NCBI RefSeq assembly: GCF_002113025.1
Contig: NZ_NEJH01000016.1
Location: 18,900 to 82,899, forward strand
Length of the DNA: 64,000 bases
Origin: Pseudomonas sp. B28(2017)
GTDB taxonomy: Bacteria; Pseudomonadota; Gammaproteobacteria; Pseudomonadales; Pseudomonadaceae
Direction of reading: 5' to 3'
Position numbers and translations under genes: made by a program. Below are positions 43,976-54,355 of this stretch, piece after piece. How positions within the stretch are numbered: position 1 is the stretch's first letter; each line of letters begins with the position of its first letter. The notes under the pieces were generated by a model, which did no database searches, was not told the origin of the DNA, and saw only the letters and a program-made list of their open reading frames with translations.

Positions 43976-44063
43976 TGGGGGTTATTTGGCGGACGGCGCA
44001 GTGGCTTGCGCGGTGAACCACTGCATCACCGCCCCGCAGGCTGAAGACCAATACCTGACCAAC
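43976..44063 (-). other. Short gap with a possible C-terminal remnant
   Basis: Between tctA and the glutaredoxin gene, the minus strand has a short frame ending in TAA near 43981 that reads protein-like (VRYWSSACGAVMQWFTAQA). It has no start codon of its own. It may be the tail of a lost gene; no family is assigned. Confidence 0.3.
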
Positions 44064-44315
44064 TCAGGCCAGCATCGACATCAACCCGCCTTGACGGTCC
44101 AGCCGAGCCAGGTCGTCGAAGCCGCCGATGTGCGTGTCGCCGATGAAAATCTGCGGCACGCTGCGGCGGTTACTGCGGCTGAGCATTTCTTCGAATTTGC
44201 CTGGCTCGCGTTGAATGTTTATCTCCTGCATCGCCGCGCCTTTGCTGGCCAGCAAGGCCTTGGCGTTGCGGCAATAAGGGCAGGTGTCGGTGGTGTACAA
44301 GGTCACGGTTTTCAT
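44064..44315 (-). CDS. grxC: Glutaredoxin
   Basis: 83 residues from the ATG at 44315 (frame open to 44336). Active site CPYC in YTTDTCPYCRNAKALL, cis-Pro in SVPQIFIGD and GG in HIGGFDDLARLD are typical of monothiol/dithiol Grx3-type enzymes. It reduces disulfides with glutathione. It follows the AhpD-like gene on the same strand, so both may serve redox defence. Confidence 0.92.
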   Translation of the reverse strand: MKTVTLYTTDTCPYCRNAKALLASKGAAMQEINIQREPGKFEEMLSRSNRRSVPQIFIGDTHIGGFDDLARLDRQGGLMSMLA

Positions 44316-44341
44316 GGTGGATACTCCGTCGCTCAAGTCAT

Positions 44342-44860
44342 TCAGGCGTCGATGGCCGGGAAGTCGATGTCGGTCAGCGCAGCATTGTTCAGGTAGTTGG
44401 TCAGCGTCTGCGCAGCCACGTGGGCGATCACTTCAATGATCTTGCTGTCGCCGATACCGGCAGCACGGGCTGCCGCGATCTGTTCGACCGTCAGATGGCC
44501 ACGGCTTTCGGTGACCTGGCGGGCCAGGGTGGCATAGGCATTGAGTTCCCCCTGACGCGCGCTGAGGATGTCCTGGCCTGACAGCCCGGCCTTACCGGCG
44601 AACAGCGTATGGGCCGCCAGGCAGTAGTCGCAGCCGTTGACCTGCGAAGCGGCGAGGAACACCGCTTCTTTTTCCGTGGCGCTCAAGGATGTCTTGCCCA
44701 GTGCGGCCGAGTTTTGCAGGTACGAGGCCAACACCGCCGGGGCGTGGGCCAGTACCTTGAAGACGTTGGGCAAAAAGCCGATTTTCTTTTGCACGCCTTC
44801 CAGTAGCGGGCGGGTGGCGTCGGTGGCGTGTTCCAGGCTGATCGGGGCAATGCGGGTCAT
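44342..44860 (-). CDS. AhpD-like carboxymuconolactone decarboxylase family protein
   Basis: 172 residues; the CMD/AhpD core has CDYCLAAHTLF with the redox CxxC and conserved His. It probably acts as a peroxidase-linked thiol enzyme. It is divergent from the AraC-type gene at 44995, which may control it, and is 26 bases upstream of the glutaredoxin gene. Confidence 0.88.
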   Translation of the reverse strand: MTRIAPISLEHATDATRPLLEGVQKKIGFLPNVFKVLAHAPAVLASYLQNSAALGKTSLSATEKEAVFLAASQVNGCDYCLAAHTLFAGKAGLSGQDILSARQGELNAYATLARQVTESRGHLTVEQIAAARAAGIGDSKIIEVIAHVAAQTLTNYLNNAALTDIDFPAIDA

Positions 44861-44994
44861 GGTGATACTCCGTGGTGTGAAGCGCGAAATGCGCCGGGTA
44901 TGGAGCTCATGTTAGGGAGAAGGTCTGACGTACTGGGTGCAAATCGTCGAGGATATGCGACAGATCGTCCAGAAATGCCTTCGGGAGCCTTGTC

Positions 44995-45810
44995 ATGGAT
45001 CGCTTGTCCACGTTGCTCACACACTTTGGCGTCAATGCCGGCACGTTCCATAGCGGCACGTTTTGCGGTACCACCGCCTTCGACGGCCAACAGGCCAGCG
45101 GTCATTTGCACCTGCTTCAAGCAGGTGAGTTGCGGCTCAGGTTGGGGGATCAACCGGATCTGCAACTGACCGAACCGACCCTGATCTTTTTCCCCCGGCC
45201 CTATCGGCATCGTCTGTTCGCTTCAGAAGCGTCCGGCACGCAACTGGTCTGCGCGTCCCTGGATTTCGACGGTGGTGCGGGCAATGCCCTGGCGACGGCA
45301 CTGCCTGATTACCTGGTGCTCAAGCTCGATGAAGTCCCGGCGCTGGCCGGGACCCTGGAATGGCTGTTCAACGAGGCGTTTGACGGTACATGCGGGCGTG
45401 AAGCGGTGATGGACCGATTGTTTGAATTGCTGGTGATTCTGTTGCTGCGGCACATTCTGAGTACGGGTGGCCAGCAACCGGGCATGATGGCCGGCCTCGC
45501 CGATGCGCGCCTGGCGCGCCCCTTGAGCCTGATGCATCAAACCCCGGCCAAGGCCTGGAGCGTGGCCGAGCTTTCGGTCGCCGCCAACATGTCGCGGGCC
45601 AGTTTCGCCGAACATTTTCGCCGGGTGGTCGGGCAGACGCCGGTGGATTACCTGGTGAGCTGGCGCATCAGCCTGGCGCAGAAACGCTTGCGCGAGGGCC
45701 GGCCGATTGCGCTGATTGCCGAGGAAGTCGGTTACGAAAGCCCCTCGGCGCTGGCCCGTGCGTTTCGGCGCAAGACCGGGCTCAGCCCACGGGAGTGGAA
45801 GGGCAGTTGA
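44995..45810 (+). CDS. AraC-family transcriptional regulator
   Basis: 271 residues: N-terminal cupin-like AraC-ligand domain (FCGTTAFDGQQASGHLHLLQAGEL) of the RCS/cupin_6 type and a C-terminal double helix-turn-helix (WSVAELSVAANMSRASFAEHFRRVVGQTPVDYL; IALIAEEVGYESPSALARAFRRKTGLSPREWK). It is divergent from the AhpD-like/grx pair and likely regulates it. Confidence 0.88.
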   Translation: MDRLSTLLTHFGVNAGTFHSGTFCGTTAFDGQQASGHLHLLQAGELRLRLGDQPDLQLTEPTLIFFPRPYRHRLFASEASGTQLVCASLDFDGGAGNALATALPDYLVLKLDEVPALAGTLEWLFNEAFDGTCGREAVMDRLFELLVILLLRHILSTGGQQPGMMAGLADARLARPLSLMHQTPAKAWSVAELSVAANMSRASFAEHFRRVVGQTPVDYLVSWRISLAQKRLREGRPIALIAEEVGYESPSALARAFRRKTGLSPREWKGS

Positions 45811-45824
45811 TCAACGCAAAACCC

Positions 45825-45940
45825 TGTCGGAGCGAGCTTGCTCCGGGCGGCGTTCCGACGATGGTCGTCAACGATAACGCTGGTTGGCAGGTGCCCCGCG
45901 GCGCTCTCAGGTTTATCGCGAGCAAGCTCGCTCCTACAGG
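45825..45940. repeat. Paired REP elements
   Basis: Inverted REP pair (GTCGGAGCGAGCTTGCTCCG and TCGCGAGCAAGCTCGCTCCT) downstream of the AraC-type gene. Confidence 0.82.
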
Positions 45941-46064
45941 TAAGGTGGTGGCTCTAAGCTTGAATCAGAACTTGTACGCCTGCCGTCCTGCCAACAGCCA
46001 TTTGCCTTTTTGTTTTTGCCAGATTTGCGATGGAGGGAAAAAGCGAACTTGCCCGGCGACCGTG

Positions 46065-46100
46065 CCTCGAAGTTAAAAGGGCGATGCCCTGACTTCGAGG
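46065..46100 (+). promoter_or_regulatory. Hairpin masking the DUF2238 ribosome site
   Basis: CCTCGAAGT (46065-46073) pairs with ACTTCGAGG (46092-46100), with an inner GGGC/GCCC pair. The GAGG at 46097-46100, 9 bases before the ATG at 46110, lies in the stem, so translation may depend on melting of the hairpin. Confidence 0.65.
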
Positions 46101-46109
46101 TATTGCGCC

Positions 46110-46757
46110 ATGCAGCCTGGCCCGCGTTTACGGCACGACCTGACGTTGCTCATGGTGTTTCTGGTGATTGTCGTGGTGTCGGGTTTTGCTCCCCGCAGCC
46201 GGGTGGACTGGGCGCTGGAGAACCTGCTGGTGCTGTTGCTGGTGGGGACGCTGGTGGCGGTTTCGCGTCGGTTTCGTTTGTCTGCGGTGTCTATCACGCT
46301 GGTGTTTGCGTTTCTATGCGTGCATGAATTGGGTGCCCACTACACCTATTCCCTGGTGCCTTACGATCACTGGTCTTCGGCGTGGTTGGGTTTCAGTTTC
46401 GAGCAGGCGTCAGGCGTTCATCGCAATCACTACGACCGACTGGTGCATCTGAGCTACGGACTGCTGCTGGCCTATCCGGTGCGCGAAGTCCTGTGGCGCC
46501 TGACGTCGCTGCGCGGGTTCTGGCTGTTTTTCGTGACCCTGAACATCATGCTGTCGACCTCCGCCGTATATGAATTGGTGGAGTGGATCGGTGGTGCCTT
46601 CCTGGGCAATGACACGGCGAACGCCTTCGTCGGCGCACAGAACGACCCTTGGGACTCGCAAAAGGACATGGCCATCGCGGTCGCCGGTGCATTGGTCAGC
46701 CTGTTGCTGGTGTCCTTTCGGGGCATGGCGCAAAAACAAGCGATGACAACAAGGTGA
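46110..46757 (+). CDS. DUF2238 (YjdF-like) membrane protein
   Basis: 215 residues with about six membrane segments and the DUF2238 motif series: HELGAHYTYSLVPYDHW, NHYDRLVHLSYGLL and YELVEWIGGAFLGNDTANAFVGAQNDPWDSQKDM. The family has unknown function; conserved His/Asp/Glu in the membrane suggest metal or enzyme activity. Translation may be controlled by the hairpin over its ribosome site. Confidence 0.88.
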   Translation: MQPGPRLRHDLTLLMVFLVIVVVSGFAPRSRVDWALENLLVLLLVGTLVAVSRRFRLSAVSITLVFAFLCVHELGAHYTYSLVPYDHWSSAWLGFSFEQASGVHRNHYDRLVHLSYGLLLAYPVREVLWRLTSLRGFWLFFVTLNIMLSTSAVYELVEWIGGAFLGNDTANAFVGAQNDPWDSQKDMAIAVAGALVSLLLVSFRGMAQKQAMTTR

Positions 46758-46825
46758 TCGGGCAGACGGCTGCGACCACTGATGAACTGTCTAGCCTGGC
46801 AGACCATACAACGCAAAATAACGGG

Positions 46826-48501
<1,676 letters not shown>

Positions 48502-48508
<7 letters not shown>

Positions 48509-48556
48509 GACTGCTCCTATCGCTCATGGCTGTTCTTGTCGCTCATGGCTGTTCTT
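48502..48556 (-). repeat. Triplicated 19-bp start-codon region of ilvD
   Basis: The minus strand carries ATGAGCGA at 48546, 48527 and 48508, spaced exactly 19 bases, each preceded by a similar AAGAACAGCC or AGGAGCAGTC segment. The outermost ATG opens a 9-codon frame ending in TAG near the second repeat; the second ATG is out of frame with ilvD. Only the ATG at 48508 starts ilvD and has AGGAG upstream. Confidence 0.85.
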
Positions 48557-48919
48557 CACATACTCATGAAGAAAAACAGGGTGAGTATAGAAGGCCGGGC
48601 GCCCGGGCCCGGACTTACCGGTCGGGAACAGACGCGCGGGTAAGCCTTGTCGTGATATTCTTCGCGCCCACTTGGTTTGACCTGTTCAGTTGGCGTGTCC
48701 TCGAGACATGCAGACGGAATCACTGTCGCTCAAGTAGCTGAAGCCAATAAAGATAAAAAGTCAGTTCAGAAGGGACATTAAAACTGGGGTCGATGCGGTT
48801 CGTCGGCCTTGTGTGCCCACCCTGCAATCCTTGAGTGCCGCACCCGTGACTGCCGTGAAACATGGGGCTGTGCGCGTGAGGATGGAAGGGCGGATGGCGT
48901 TTTATCATAGGTGCTACAG
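48557..48919. other. ilvD-mqo divergent intergenic region
   Basis: About 360 bases with the promoters of the two divergent genes. No further gene or clear site was identified. Confidence 0.6.
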
Positions 48920-50563
48920 ATGTTTAAGAAAGTGAACACGGCCCTGCTGGGGCTGGCGTTGTCGATGGGGATGACTTCCGGCCACGCGCAAGAGGCAAAG
49001 AAGGTCGATGTGCTGCTGATTGGTGGCGGCATCATGAGCGCGACCCTGGGTGTGTGGCTCAATGAGCTGGAACCCGGCATGTCGATGGAAATGGTCGAGC
49101 GCCTCGACGGTGTCGCTCAGGAAAGCTCCAACGGCTGGAACAACGCCGGTACCGGTCACTCCGCCCTGGCCGAGCTGAATTACACCCCGGAAGACGAGAA
49201 CGGCAAGGTCTCGATCCCGAAGGCCGTTGAAATCAACGAAGCGTTCCAGATCTCCCGCCAGTTCTGGGCCTGGCAGGTTCAGCAAGGCGTGCTGAAGAAC
49301 CCGCGTTCGTTCATCAACTCCACTCCGCACATGAGCTTCGTGTGGGGCGATGACAACATCAAGTTCCTGAAAAAACGCTACGAGGCCCTGCAGGCGAGCC
49401 CGTTGTTCGCCGGCATGCAGTACTCCGAGGACCCGGCTGTGATCAAGCAGTGGGTACCGCTGATGATGGAAGGGCGTGACCCGAACCAGAAAATCGCGGC
49501 CACCTGGAGCCCGATCGGCACCGACGTGAACTTCGGCGAAATCACCCGCCAGTTCGTTGCACACCTGCAAACCACGCCGAAGTTCGACTTGAAGCTGTCC
49601 AGCGAAGTGCAGGACATCAGCAAAAACGAAGACGGCAGCTGGCGCGTCAGCTACAAGAACCTGAAAGACGGCAGCAAGACCGAAACCGACGCGAAATTCG
49701 TGTTCATCGGCGCCGGCGGCGGTGCCCTGCACTTGCTGCAGAAGTCCGGCATTCCTGAAGCCAAGGAATACGCAGGCTTCCCGGTTGGTGGCTCGTTCCT
49801 GGTGACCGAGAACCCGACCATCGCCGAGCAACACCTGGCCAAGGCCTACGGCAAGGCTTCGGTAGGCGCACCGCCGATGTCGGTTCCGCACCTGGACACC
49901 CGCGTGCTGGATGGCAAGCGCGTGATTCTGTTTGGCCCATTCGCGACCTTCAGCACCAAGTTTCTCAAGGAAGGTTCGTACCTGGACCTGCTGACCACCA
50001 CGACCACGCACAACGTGTGGCCAATGACCAAGGTCGGCATCAAGGAATACCCGCTGGTCGAGTACCTTGCAGGCCAGCTGATGCTGTCTGACGAAGACCG
50101 CATGAACGCCCTGAAAGAATATTTCCCGAACGCCAAGGCCGAAGACTGGCGCCTGTGGCAAGCCGGCCAGCGCGTGCAGATCATCAAGCGTGACGAAGCC
50201 GCCGGTGGCGTGCTGAAACTGGGCACAGAGATCGTCGCTTCGCAAGACGGCAGCATCGCCGGCCTGCTGGGCGCCTCCCCAGGCGCTTCGACCGCCGCAC
50301 CGATCATGCTGACCGTGCTGCAGAAAGTGTTCAAGGACAAGGTCGCGACCCCTGAGTGGCAGGCAAAACTGCACCAGATCGTGCCGAGCTACGGCACCCA
50401 GCTGAACGCCAGCCCTGAGAAAGTCGCTGAAGAGTGGGCCTACACCGCCAAGGTGCTGGAACTGACTCCGCCACCGGTGATCGCGCCGGCTGTGAAGCCA
50501 GTGACTGTCGACACGGATGCGAAAGCGCCGAAGGCTAATGCTGCGAGTGATATGGCTCTGTAA
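48920..50563 (+). CDS. mqo: Malate:quinone oxidoreductase
   Basis: 547 residues from the ATG at 48920. The FAD motif LIGGGIMSATLG and family stretches NGWNNAGTGHSALAELNYTPE and LGASPGASTAAPIMLTVLQKVF are present. It oxidises malate to oxaloacetate and reduces quinone. Odd features: the first 25 residues look like a cleavable signal peptide (LGLALSMGMTSGHA), and the protein has a Pro/Ala/Lys-rich tail of about 40 residues. Most Mqo proteins are cytosolic-face membrane enzymes. Confidence 0.93.
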   Translation: MFKKVNTALLGLALSMGMTSGHAQEAKKVDVLLIGGGIMSATLGVWLNELEPGMSMEMVERLDGVAQESSNGWNNAGTGHSALAELNYTPEDENGKVSIPKAVEINEAFQISRQFWAWQVQQGVLKNPRSFINSTPHMSFVWGDDNIKFLKKRYEALQASPLFAGMQYSEDPAVIKQWVPLMMEGRDPNQKIAATWSPIGTDVNFGEITRQFVAHLQTTPKFDLKLSSEVQDISKNEDGSWRVSYKNLKDGSKTETDAKFVFIGAGGGALHLLQKSGIPEAKEYAGFPVGGSFLVTENPTIAEQHLAKAYGKASVGAPPMSVPHLDTRVLDGKRVILFGPFATFSTKFLKEGSYLDLLTTTTTHNVWPMTKVGIKEYPLVEYLAGQLMLSDEDRMNALKEYFPNAKAEDWRLWQAGQRVQIIKRDEAAGGVLKLGTEIVASQDGSIAGLLGASPGASTAAPIMLTVLQKVFKDKVATPEWQAKLHQIVPSYGTQLNASPEKVAEEWAYTAKVLELTPPPVIAPAVKPVTVDTDAKAPKANAASDMAL

Positions 50564-50580
50564 CTAGACCGCCCAATCAA

Positions 50581-50620
50581 AAAAAGCCCACTGAACCGGC
50601 AATGGTCAGTGGGCTTTTTT
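50581..50620 (+). terminator. Rho-independent terminator after mqo
   Basis: AAAAAGCCCACTGA pairs with TCAGTGGGCTTTTTT. Near-identical terminators lie at 52165 and 55010. Confidence 0.9.
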
Positions 50621-50724
50621 ATATTTGGTGTCTGTGAAGAGTGCTTGCGAGAAATATCAATTGGTGCGAAGGCTGATGATAAACGTTGTTTCGTACTTTT
50701 GATTTTGTTTTTTATGCTGGATAT

Positions 50725-51072
50725 TTAAATGCTGTAATTGTAGTAGGTTGAGGTTTCGTAATCGTAAATTGATACTGAACGCCCATTTATACTGCCATTA
50801 AAGTGGCTGCTGGTGTGATAGTCGTAACCTGTAAATTGTGATCCATTAAGGCTGAGCTGGATGTGTGCGCTGTTGCCGTAATCATAAAGGCTGCTTGAAG
50901 TTCCAGTTATATAGCAGTTCCTGTCGTGGTCGTAAATGTTGATGGTGGTTTGATTGATGGTGCCACTAATGTTTATGTATCTAGATTGTGAGTAGTCGTA
51001 CACAGATGAGGCGGCATTGCCAGATAAGCAGGCTGTTGTGTAAGCGACACAAGCTCGAGAGTTAGGGGTCAT
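50725..51072 (-). CDS. YDY-repeat protein of unknown function
   Basis: 115 residues, not recognised. From residue 24 it has five repeats opening with a hydrophobic residue and Tyr-Asp-Tyr (Tyr25, Tyr47, Tyr63, Tyr83, Tyr103; the second is YDH), spaced 22, 16, 20 and 20 residues, with Ser, Asn, Gly and aromatic residues between. The pattern suggests stacked beta strands. No signal peptide is seen. It lies 50 bases after a DUF3892 gene on the same strand in AT-rich DNA, so the pair may be co-transcribed and horizontally acquired. Confidence 0.7.
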   Translation of the reverse strand: MTPNSRACVAYTTACLSGNAASSVYDYSQSRYINISGTINQTTINIYDHDRNCYITGTSSSLYDYGNSAHIQLSLNGSQFTGYDYHTSSHFNGSINGRSVSIYDYETSTYYNYSI

Positions 51073-51122
51073 ACGAACTCCTGCAGTAAGTTTTTGCGGA
51101 TTTTGTTCAGTGCTGATTTTTA

Positions 51123-51398
51123 TCAGCAGCTAACTAGGCTTAGTAGGTTGTCGGTCCAGATTCCATCAGCGTAGGTTCTCAAGTAAGGTGTTCCGTTAGT
51201 GGGCTTTACAACACCGACATTTGCGCGTCGACCATTCGTGTCCATAACGTAGAATGTATCTGTACCAGTTTCTATGCGTCTTACTGTGTCAGAGGTAGAA
51301 AGAAACCAAGGTACAGAACCATTACCAACCTGAATAATTCGTTCGTGAAATCTACTCGAATCTGACAAGGTGATACAGGTTATCCTGCAATCAGCCAT
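51123..51398 (-). CDS. DUF3892 protein
   Basis: 91 residues with the DUF3892 pattern: ADCRITCITLSDSSRFHERIIQVG, VRRIETGTDTFYVMDTNGRRANVGVV and PYLRTYADGIWTDNLLSL. The family is small with unknown function. The coding DNA is AT-rich relative to the chromosome. It precedes the YDY-repeat gene. Confidence 0.82.
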   Translation of the reverse strand: MADCRITCITLSDSSRFHERIIQVGNGSVPWFLSTSDTVRRIETGTDTFYVMDTNGRRANVGVVKPTNGTPYLRTYADGIWTDNLLSLVSC

Positions 51399-51583
51399 TT
51401 TGATTATCCTTTAGTCGATTTTTTTGGGCTTCCGGAGGTTGCCGAATTGATTGTAGACAAATATCCGTCCAACGCTAGTTCGAATGATGGACCTTTAAAA
51501 TTACTGTCTAAAGAGCAGGTTCGGATCAATTTTTGATTTCAGTGAGGTGCTAGGCTATTCGTCTTTACCCGATAACTAGGGTT

Positions 51584-51692
51584 GCACTTCACAACCCACC
51601 TCGCTAACCTTCGCCCGTCGCTGCCAATTCAGCGAACGGGTGTGGTAGCCCGGTTTCTTCATAGACCCAGAACGCCTCATGGCGTTTTTTTA
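51584..51692 (+). ncRNA. C4-like antisense RNA candidate
   Basis: A hairpin (CCCGT-CGCTG ... CAGCG-AACGGG, 51613-51640) is followed by a single-stranded GTGGTAGCCCGGT (51642-51654) and a CGCC-TCAT-GGCG hairpin plus seven T (51673-51691), the layout of phage C4 antisense RNAs. The segment can pair 12 of 13 bases with ACCGGTCTACCAC at 51750-51762, in the leader of the DUF6124 gene, the way C4 represses its downstream gene. No database model was run. Confidence 0.5.
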
Positions 51693-51833
51693 TGCTGGCT
51701 GCTTTGTGGCGGCTGTGCATGGGAGGCTACGGCCTGCCGGGTTCCTATGACCGGTCTACCACCCTGTGCACAGTCGTCTCCCTATTTTGCGTGGTAGCGG
51801 ATGGGGAGGGGCTCACCTCATAGGAGCTTCACA

Positions 51834-52136
51834 ATGATAAAACCAACTCCGAATCCCCCTGATACGGACGTGCAGATAGACTCCGAGTCTTCATCTCGCA
51901 AGGCAAAAATGGCCGAGCGCCGTCCCAATCCCATCTTCACCATCGCCCCCAACGTCAACAATGAAACCCTCTTGGTTCACGCCTGTGAAACCCTTGCCTC
52001 GGCCAGTGTAATGGCCAGCGAATTGGCGTTTATCCTCTCCGGCCCTAAATGCAATTTGGCATTGGGGATTCAACAGATGATTGCCTTGGCGGAGTTATCG
52101 GTGAGCCGCGTGCTGGATCAGGTAGATCCGCAGTAG
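51834..52136 (+). CDS. DUF6124 protein
   Basis: 100 residues from the ATG at 51834, with AGGAG about 8 bases upstream. It reads NPIFTIAPNVNNETLLVHACETLASASVMASELAFILSG, the typical DUF6124 helical protein of Pseudomonas; function is unknown. Its leader carries the C4-like RNA and its target. A decayed second copy of the 3' end lies at 52746. Confidence 0.8.
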   Translation: MIKPTPNPPDTDVQIDSESSSRKAKMAERRPNPIFTIAPNVNNETLLVHACETLASASVMASELAFILSGPKCNLALGIQQMIALAELSVSRVLDQVDPQ

Positions 52137-52164
52137 CAGGCGAGAGCCTTTTTAGGTTGATGTG

Positions 52165-52204
52165 AAAAAGCCCACTGAATCGACGACGGTCAGTGGGCTT
52201 TTTT
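52165..52204 (+). terminator. Rho-independent terminator after the DUF6124 gene
   Basis: AAAAAGCCCACTGA pairs with TCAGTGGGCTTTTTT, nearly identical to those after mqo and sorB. Confidence 0.9.
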
Positions 52205-52260
52205 AGCGGTTTTTCAATTGATCGCGAACCCGGCTGATTTTGTGGATGTATGAAGTCCCA

Positions 52261-52745
52261 TTGCGGGAGCGAGCCTGCTCACGAAGGCTTTGTGTCTGGC
52301 GACGTTGTTTTTGTGTACATATCCGGTTCTGCAGCAACGGCGGCTTATGGTTCCGCTTTTACAGCGGGTCACTTGGAAAAGCCCCAAGTAACCAAGGGCT
52401 CTTGCCCCTGACGTTCGGTGCCTCGCCAAGGCTCGGCATGCCCTCGCTCCGGTCCTGCTCCGTGGGCCCGCCGCGATCGGCCATCCATGGCCGTACGCGG
52501 CTAACCCGGCATCCATGCCGGGTTGCCCACTGCACAGAACCTGCACTCGGCCTCTCGAGGGGGCAAGCAGATCAAAAGCCAAAGCGAGGCGGCCTACTGG
52601 CCGGCCTGATCGCAATTGAACGCGTTCCCCCTGTAGGAGCGAGCCTGCTCGCGAAAAATGCCAGGACACCGCGGGCATTCAGGCGGCCCGCGTTATCGTT
52701 GACGACCATCGTCGGAACGCCGCCCGGAGCAAGCTCGCTCCTACA
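52261..52745 (-). repeat. REP-flanked composite repeat, long copy plus extra REP
   Basis: The 52261-52680 part is the inverted counterpart of 1-290, with REPs at both ends and an extra 132 bp (about 52419-52550) absent from the window-start copy. A further REP half (CGGAGCAAGCTCGCTCCTAC) closes it at 52745. Reading frames within it have no family features. Confidence 0.85.
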
Positions 52746-52870
52746 ATCTGGCGTTTATCCTCTCTGGCCTTGAATGCAATTTGGCGCTGGGGATTCAACA
52801 GACGATTGCCTTGGCGGTAGCAGGCGAGGGCAGTTTTTAGGCTAATGTGAAAAAAGCCACTGAGATGGTG
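52746..52870 (+). pseudogene. Decayed copy of the DUF6124 3' end
   Basis: CTGGCGTTTATCCTCTCTGG and the next about 60 bases match the end of the DUF6124 gene at 52020-52100 (LAFILSG ... ALGIQQMIALAE region), then a deletion of about 40 bases brings in the same post-stop sequence TAGCAGGCGAG and a degraded form of the terminator stem. Confidence 0.8.
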
Positions 52871-53085
52871 CCTCTCAATGCCGCACGTTTCGGCGGCCCC
52901 TGTCATCAATTGCCAAGTCCCTGACGTTTAATGCGAAGCAACCCATGTGCACCTGACGATACTGGTTTGTTTATCGACATCGAACAATAAAGAGAACCCG
53001 CACTGGCACATCAAGGCTGATGCCTCTTCATCCTGACGAGGGACTGTCAGTTGCATCTCGATAAAACAATCAAGGAGAGCGTGCA

Positions 53086-54345
53086 ATGAAGTTCAGTTTT
53101 GTAGACAGCAGCCAGCCGAGCCGCCGGCGGGTTTTGCGCGATGCTTTCACCTTGGCTTTGGCGGCATCGCCGTTGGCCAACCTCGCCAGGGCAGCCGAGG
53201 AAAGCGGGGCCGCCAGTGAATCCTCCGAGGATGTGACCTTTGCCGCTGGCCCACGACCGCTGGTGCAATACCCGCAAAAGCGGCCGTTGACCCTGGTGAC
53301 CACGCGTCCACCGCATCTGGAGACGCCGTTCTCTGTCTTCAACGAAGGGCCGATCACGCCCAATGACGCCTTTTTCGTGCGTTACCACCTGGCCAATTTC
53401 CCGACCAGCATCGATCCGGACAGCTACCGCCTGACGATCAAGGGCTCGGTCGACACGCCGCTATCGCTTTCCCTTGCCGAGCTCAAGGCCCTCGCCGAGC
53501 CGGTAGAAGTAGTGGCCGTCAATCAGTGTTCGGGTAACAGCCGTGGCTTCTCGATGCCGCGCGTGTTCGGCGCTCAGTTGGGCAATGGCTCCATGGGCAA
53601 TGCGCGATGGCTGGGGGTACCGCTCAAGGCGGTGCTGGAAAAGGCCGGCGTGAAGGCCGAGGCCCGGCAAGTGACTTTCCGTGGGCTCGATAAACCGGTG
53701 CTGCCGAGCACGCCGGAGTTCATCAAGGCGCTGGACATCAGCCATGCCATGGACGGCGAGCCGATGATCGCCTGGTCGATGAATGGCACCGACCTGCCAT
53801 TTCTCAACGGTTATCCGATACGCCTGGTGGTGCCAGGTTATTTCGGTACGTACTGGGTCAAGCACCTGAGCGAGATCGAAGTCCTCGACCATACCTACGA
53901 CGGTTTCTTCATGGCCAAGGGTTATCGGGTTCCGGATAACGACTGCTTCTGCGTTGCTCCCGGCACTACGCCGGCGAAAACCCAGCCGATTTCAAAATTG
54001 CCGGTGCGCAGTTTCATCACCAGCGTCAAGCACGGCGATGTATTGCCGCTGAACAAAAACGTGGTACTCAAGGGCATCGCGTTCGACGGTGGTGCCGGGG
54101 TCAACAAGGTAGAGGTGTCGATCGACGGCGGAAAAACCTGGCGCGAGTCCACCCTCGGGCAGGACCTTGGCCGCTTCTCCTTTCGTGAGTGGACTCTGCC
54201 GATCACTTTTACCAGCAAGGGCGCCACTCAGTTGATGGTGCGGGCCAGCAACAGTGCCGGCGAGACGCAACCGCTGCAAGCCGACTGGAACCCCGGTGGC
54301 TACCGCCGCCACGTCGTCGAAACCAGCCACGTGACCGTCGCCTGA
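53086..54345 (+). CDS. sorA: Sulfite:cytochrome c oxidoreductase, molybdenum subunit
   Basis: 419 residues. Tat leader SRRRVLRDAFTLALAASPLANLARA. The sulfite oxidase Mo domain carries the molybdopterin-ligand Cys in VAVNQCSGNSRGF; GYPIRLVVPGYFGTYWVKHL and the C-terminal dimerisation domain (KVEVSIDGGKTWRES) follow. It oxidises sulfite to sulfate in the periplasm and passes electrons to the cytochrome encoded 10 bases downstream. Confidence 0.9.
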   Translation: MKFSFVDSSQPSRRRVLRDAFTLALAASPLANLARAAEESGAASESSEDVTFAAGPRPLVQYPQKRPLTLVTTRPPHLETPFSVFNEGPITPNDAFFVRYHLANFPTSIDPDSYRLTIKGSVDTPLSLSLAELKALAEPVEVVAVNQCSGNSRGFSMPRVFGAQLGNGSMGNARWLGVPLKAVLEKAGVKAEARQVTFRGLDKPVLPSTPEFIKALDISHAMDGEPMIAWSMNGTDLPFLNGYPIRLVVPGYFGTYWVKHLSEIEVLDHTYDGFFMAKGYRVPDNDCFCVAPGTTPAKTQPISKLPVRSFITSVKHGDVLPLNKNVVLKGIAFDGGAGVNKVEVSIDGGKTWRESTLGQDLGRFSFREWTLPITFTSKGATQLMVRASNSAGETQPLQADWNPGGYRRHVVETSHVTVA

Positions 54346-54355
54346 GGAGGGCCGC

